NCBI RefSeq assembly: GCF_004216565.1
Contig: NZ_SGWV01000011.1
Location: forward strand, 248,001 to 312,000
Source: Sphaerotilus mobilis
GTDB taxonomy: Bacteria > Pseudomonadota > Gammaproteobacteria > Burkholderiales > Burkholderiaceae_C
Direction: 5' to 3'
DNA length: 64,000 bases
Position 1 is the first letter of the stretch; each line of letters opens with the position of its first letter. Below the pieces are notes generated by a model that did not search any database, had not been told where the DNA came from, and saw only the letters and a list, made by a program, of their open reading frames with translations. A program made the translations under genes and the position numbers. This document shows, in pieces, positions 63,560 to 64,000 of the stretch.

Positions 63560-63888
63560 GTGAGGTCCTTGACGCTGGTGGTCGGCCCGTTGGTCTGCAC
63601 CGAAGCGATGCCGTTGTCGCGCCCGTCCTCGGACTTGTAGAGCTGGCTGCTGCCGATGACCTGGTGGTTGCCGGCCTTCAGGTTGAAGTGGAAGCGGCCG
63701 TCGCTGGCGGTCTTGCGCTCGTAGCGGGCCTCGTCCGGGCTGTTCTTCTGCACCGAGGCGATGCCATTGCTGGCCGACGCCTTGCTGTCGTACTGCTCGC
63801 TGCGCAGGATCGTTTCGGCGTTGCCCGCCTTGAGCACAAACGAGAACTGTCCCTTGTCGTTCTTGCTGAGTTCATACCAACCGGCCAT
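63556..63888 (-). CDS. YegP family protein with two DUF1508 repeats
   Basis: A 110-residue protein made of two DUF1508 units of about 50 residues. The first has WYELSKNDKGQFSFVLKAGNAETILRSEQYDSKASASNGIASVQKN, and the second RYERKTASDGRFHFNLKAGNHQVIGSSQLYKSEDGRDNGIASVQTN. Each unit is a small beta-beta-beta-alpha fold with the F-x-LKAxN and GIxSVQ marks. The function is unknown; it is a common cytoplasmic protein in proteobacteria. GGAG precedes the ATG at 63888. It is followed in a CTGA overlap by the secreted-protein gene at 62957-63559. Bases 63889-64000 hold nothing I can identify. Confidence 0.93.
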   Translation of the reverse strand: MAGWYELSKNDKGQFSFVLKAGNAETILRSEQYDSKASASNGIASVQKNSPDEARYERKTASDGRFHFNLKAGNHQVIGSSQLYKSEDGRDNGIASVQTNGPTTSVKDLT

Positions 63889-64000
63889 GAGGTTTGCTCC
63901 ACCTTGCATCGATGCAGGCGGCGCCCGTCGCCCCTGCTTGGGTTCGATGCTATCGGCCGCTCGTGCGGGTGCGGATCAGGGCCTGCCCAGGGCTGACCGT

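Overview
The window is about 64 kb of GC-rich DNA from a beta-proteobacterium of the order Burkholderiales. This is inferred from gene content: the rplU-rpmA-obgE-proB block, a MetH split into two proteins, a DUF3567 protein, a PhaM-like granule protein, and C-terminal tails typical of that order. The riboswitches and catabolic clusters fit the Ideonella/Leptothrix/Rubrivivax branch, but genus cannot be fixed from the sequence. I saw no insertion sequence, prophage, CRISPR array or rRNA. One tRNA (Pro, CGG) is present.

Region 1 (1-14978) is a purine-oxidation island. From right to left on the minus strand it carries a GntR/FCD regulator, an allantoinase (puuE), a fused OHCU decarboxylase/allantoate amidohydrolase, an M20 hydrolase, an NMT1-type ABC importer and a guanine-deaminase-like protein. 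Hydroxyisourate hydrolase (uraH) is divergent. Beyond a cold-shock gene lie two further units: a Rieske oxygenase, and a chain of flavodoxin-like oxidoreductase, RidA, creatininase-family protein, second NMT1-type importer and 2-oxoglutarate/Fe(II) oxygenase. Each of these two units is preceded by an RNA element with the NMT1-motif (xanthine/urate riboswitch) architecture. No xanthine dehydrogenase or urate oxidase is present, so these oxygenases may take part in an unusual purine route.

Region 2 (14979-22121) holds a GGDEF/EAL protein, a three-gene alkylation-repair operon (Ada-AlkA fusion, Ogt, EamA exporter) and two secreted proteins, one made of Ser/Gly runs and GRGTDD repeats. Region 3 (22283-32244) is a complete oxidative uronate pathway: uronate dehydrogenase, lactonase, galactarate dehydratase, KDG dehydratase, an aldehyde dehydrogenase and a TRAP importer, with a FadR-type regulator and two operator-like sites.

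Region 4 (32261-43363) is a type I secretion module (MFP, C39-like ABC exporter, TolC). It faces an 897-residue repetitive surface protein followed by a NarL-type response regulator, a 7TM-DISM histidine kinase and a DUF2147 protein. Region 5 (43421-52180) is housekeeping: tRNA-Pro, ispB, rplU, rpmA, obgE, proB, split metH and DUF3567.

Region 6 (52354-64000) has a DUF3108 protein, two overlapping genes for FAH-like and TraB/GumN-like proteins that have both lost key residues, phaM, a FIST protein, a LysR regulator, glycolate oxidase glcDEF, a secreted protein that seems to lack a normal start codon, and a YegP-type protein. The only gap over 300 bases without a gene is 37034-37393, an AT-rich regulatory region described below.
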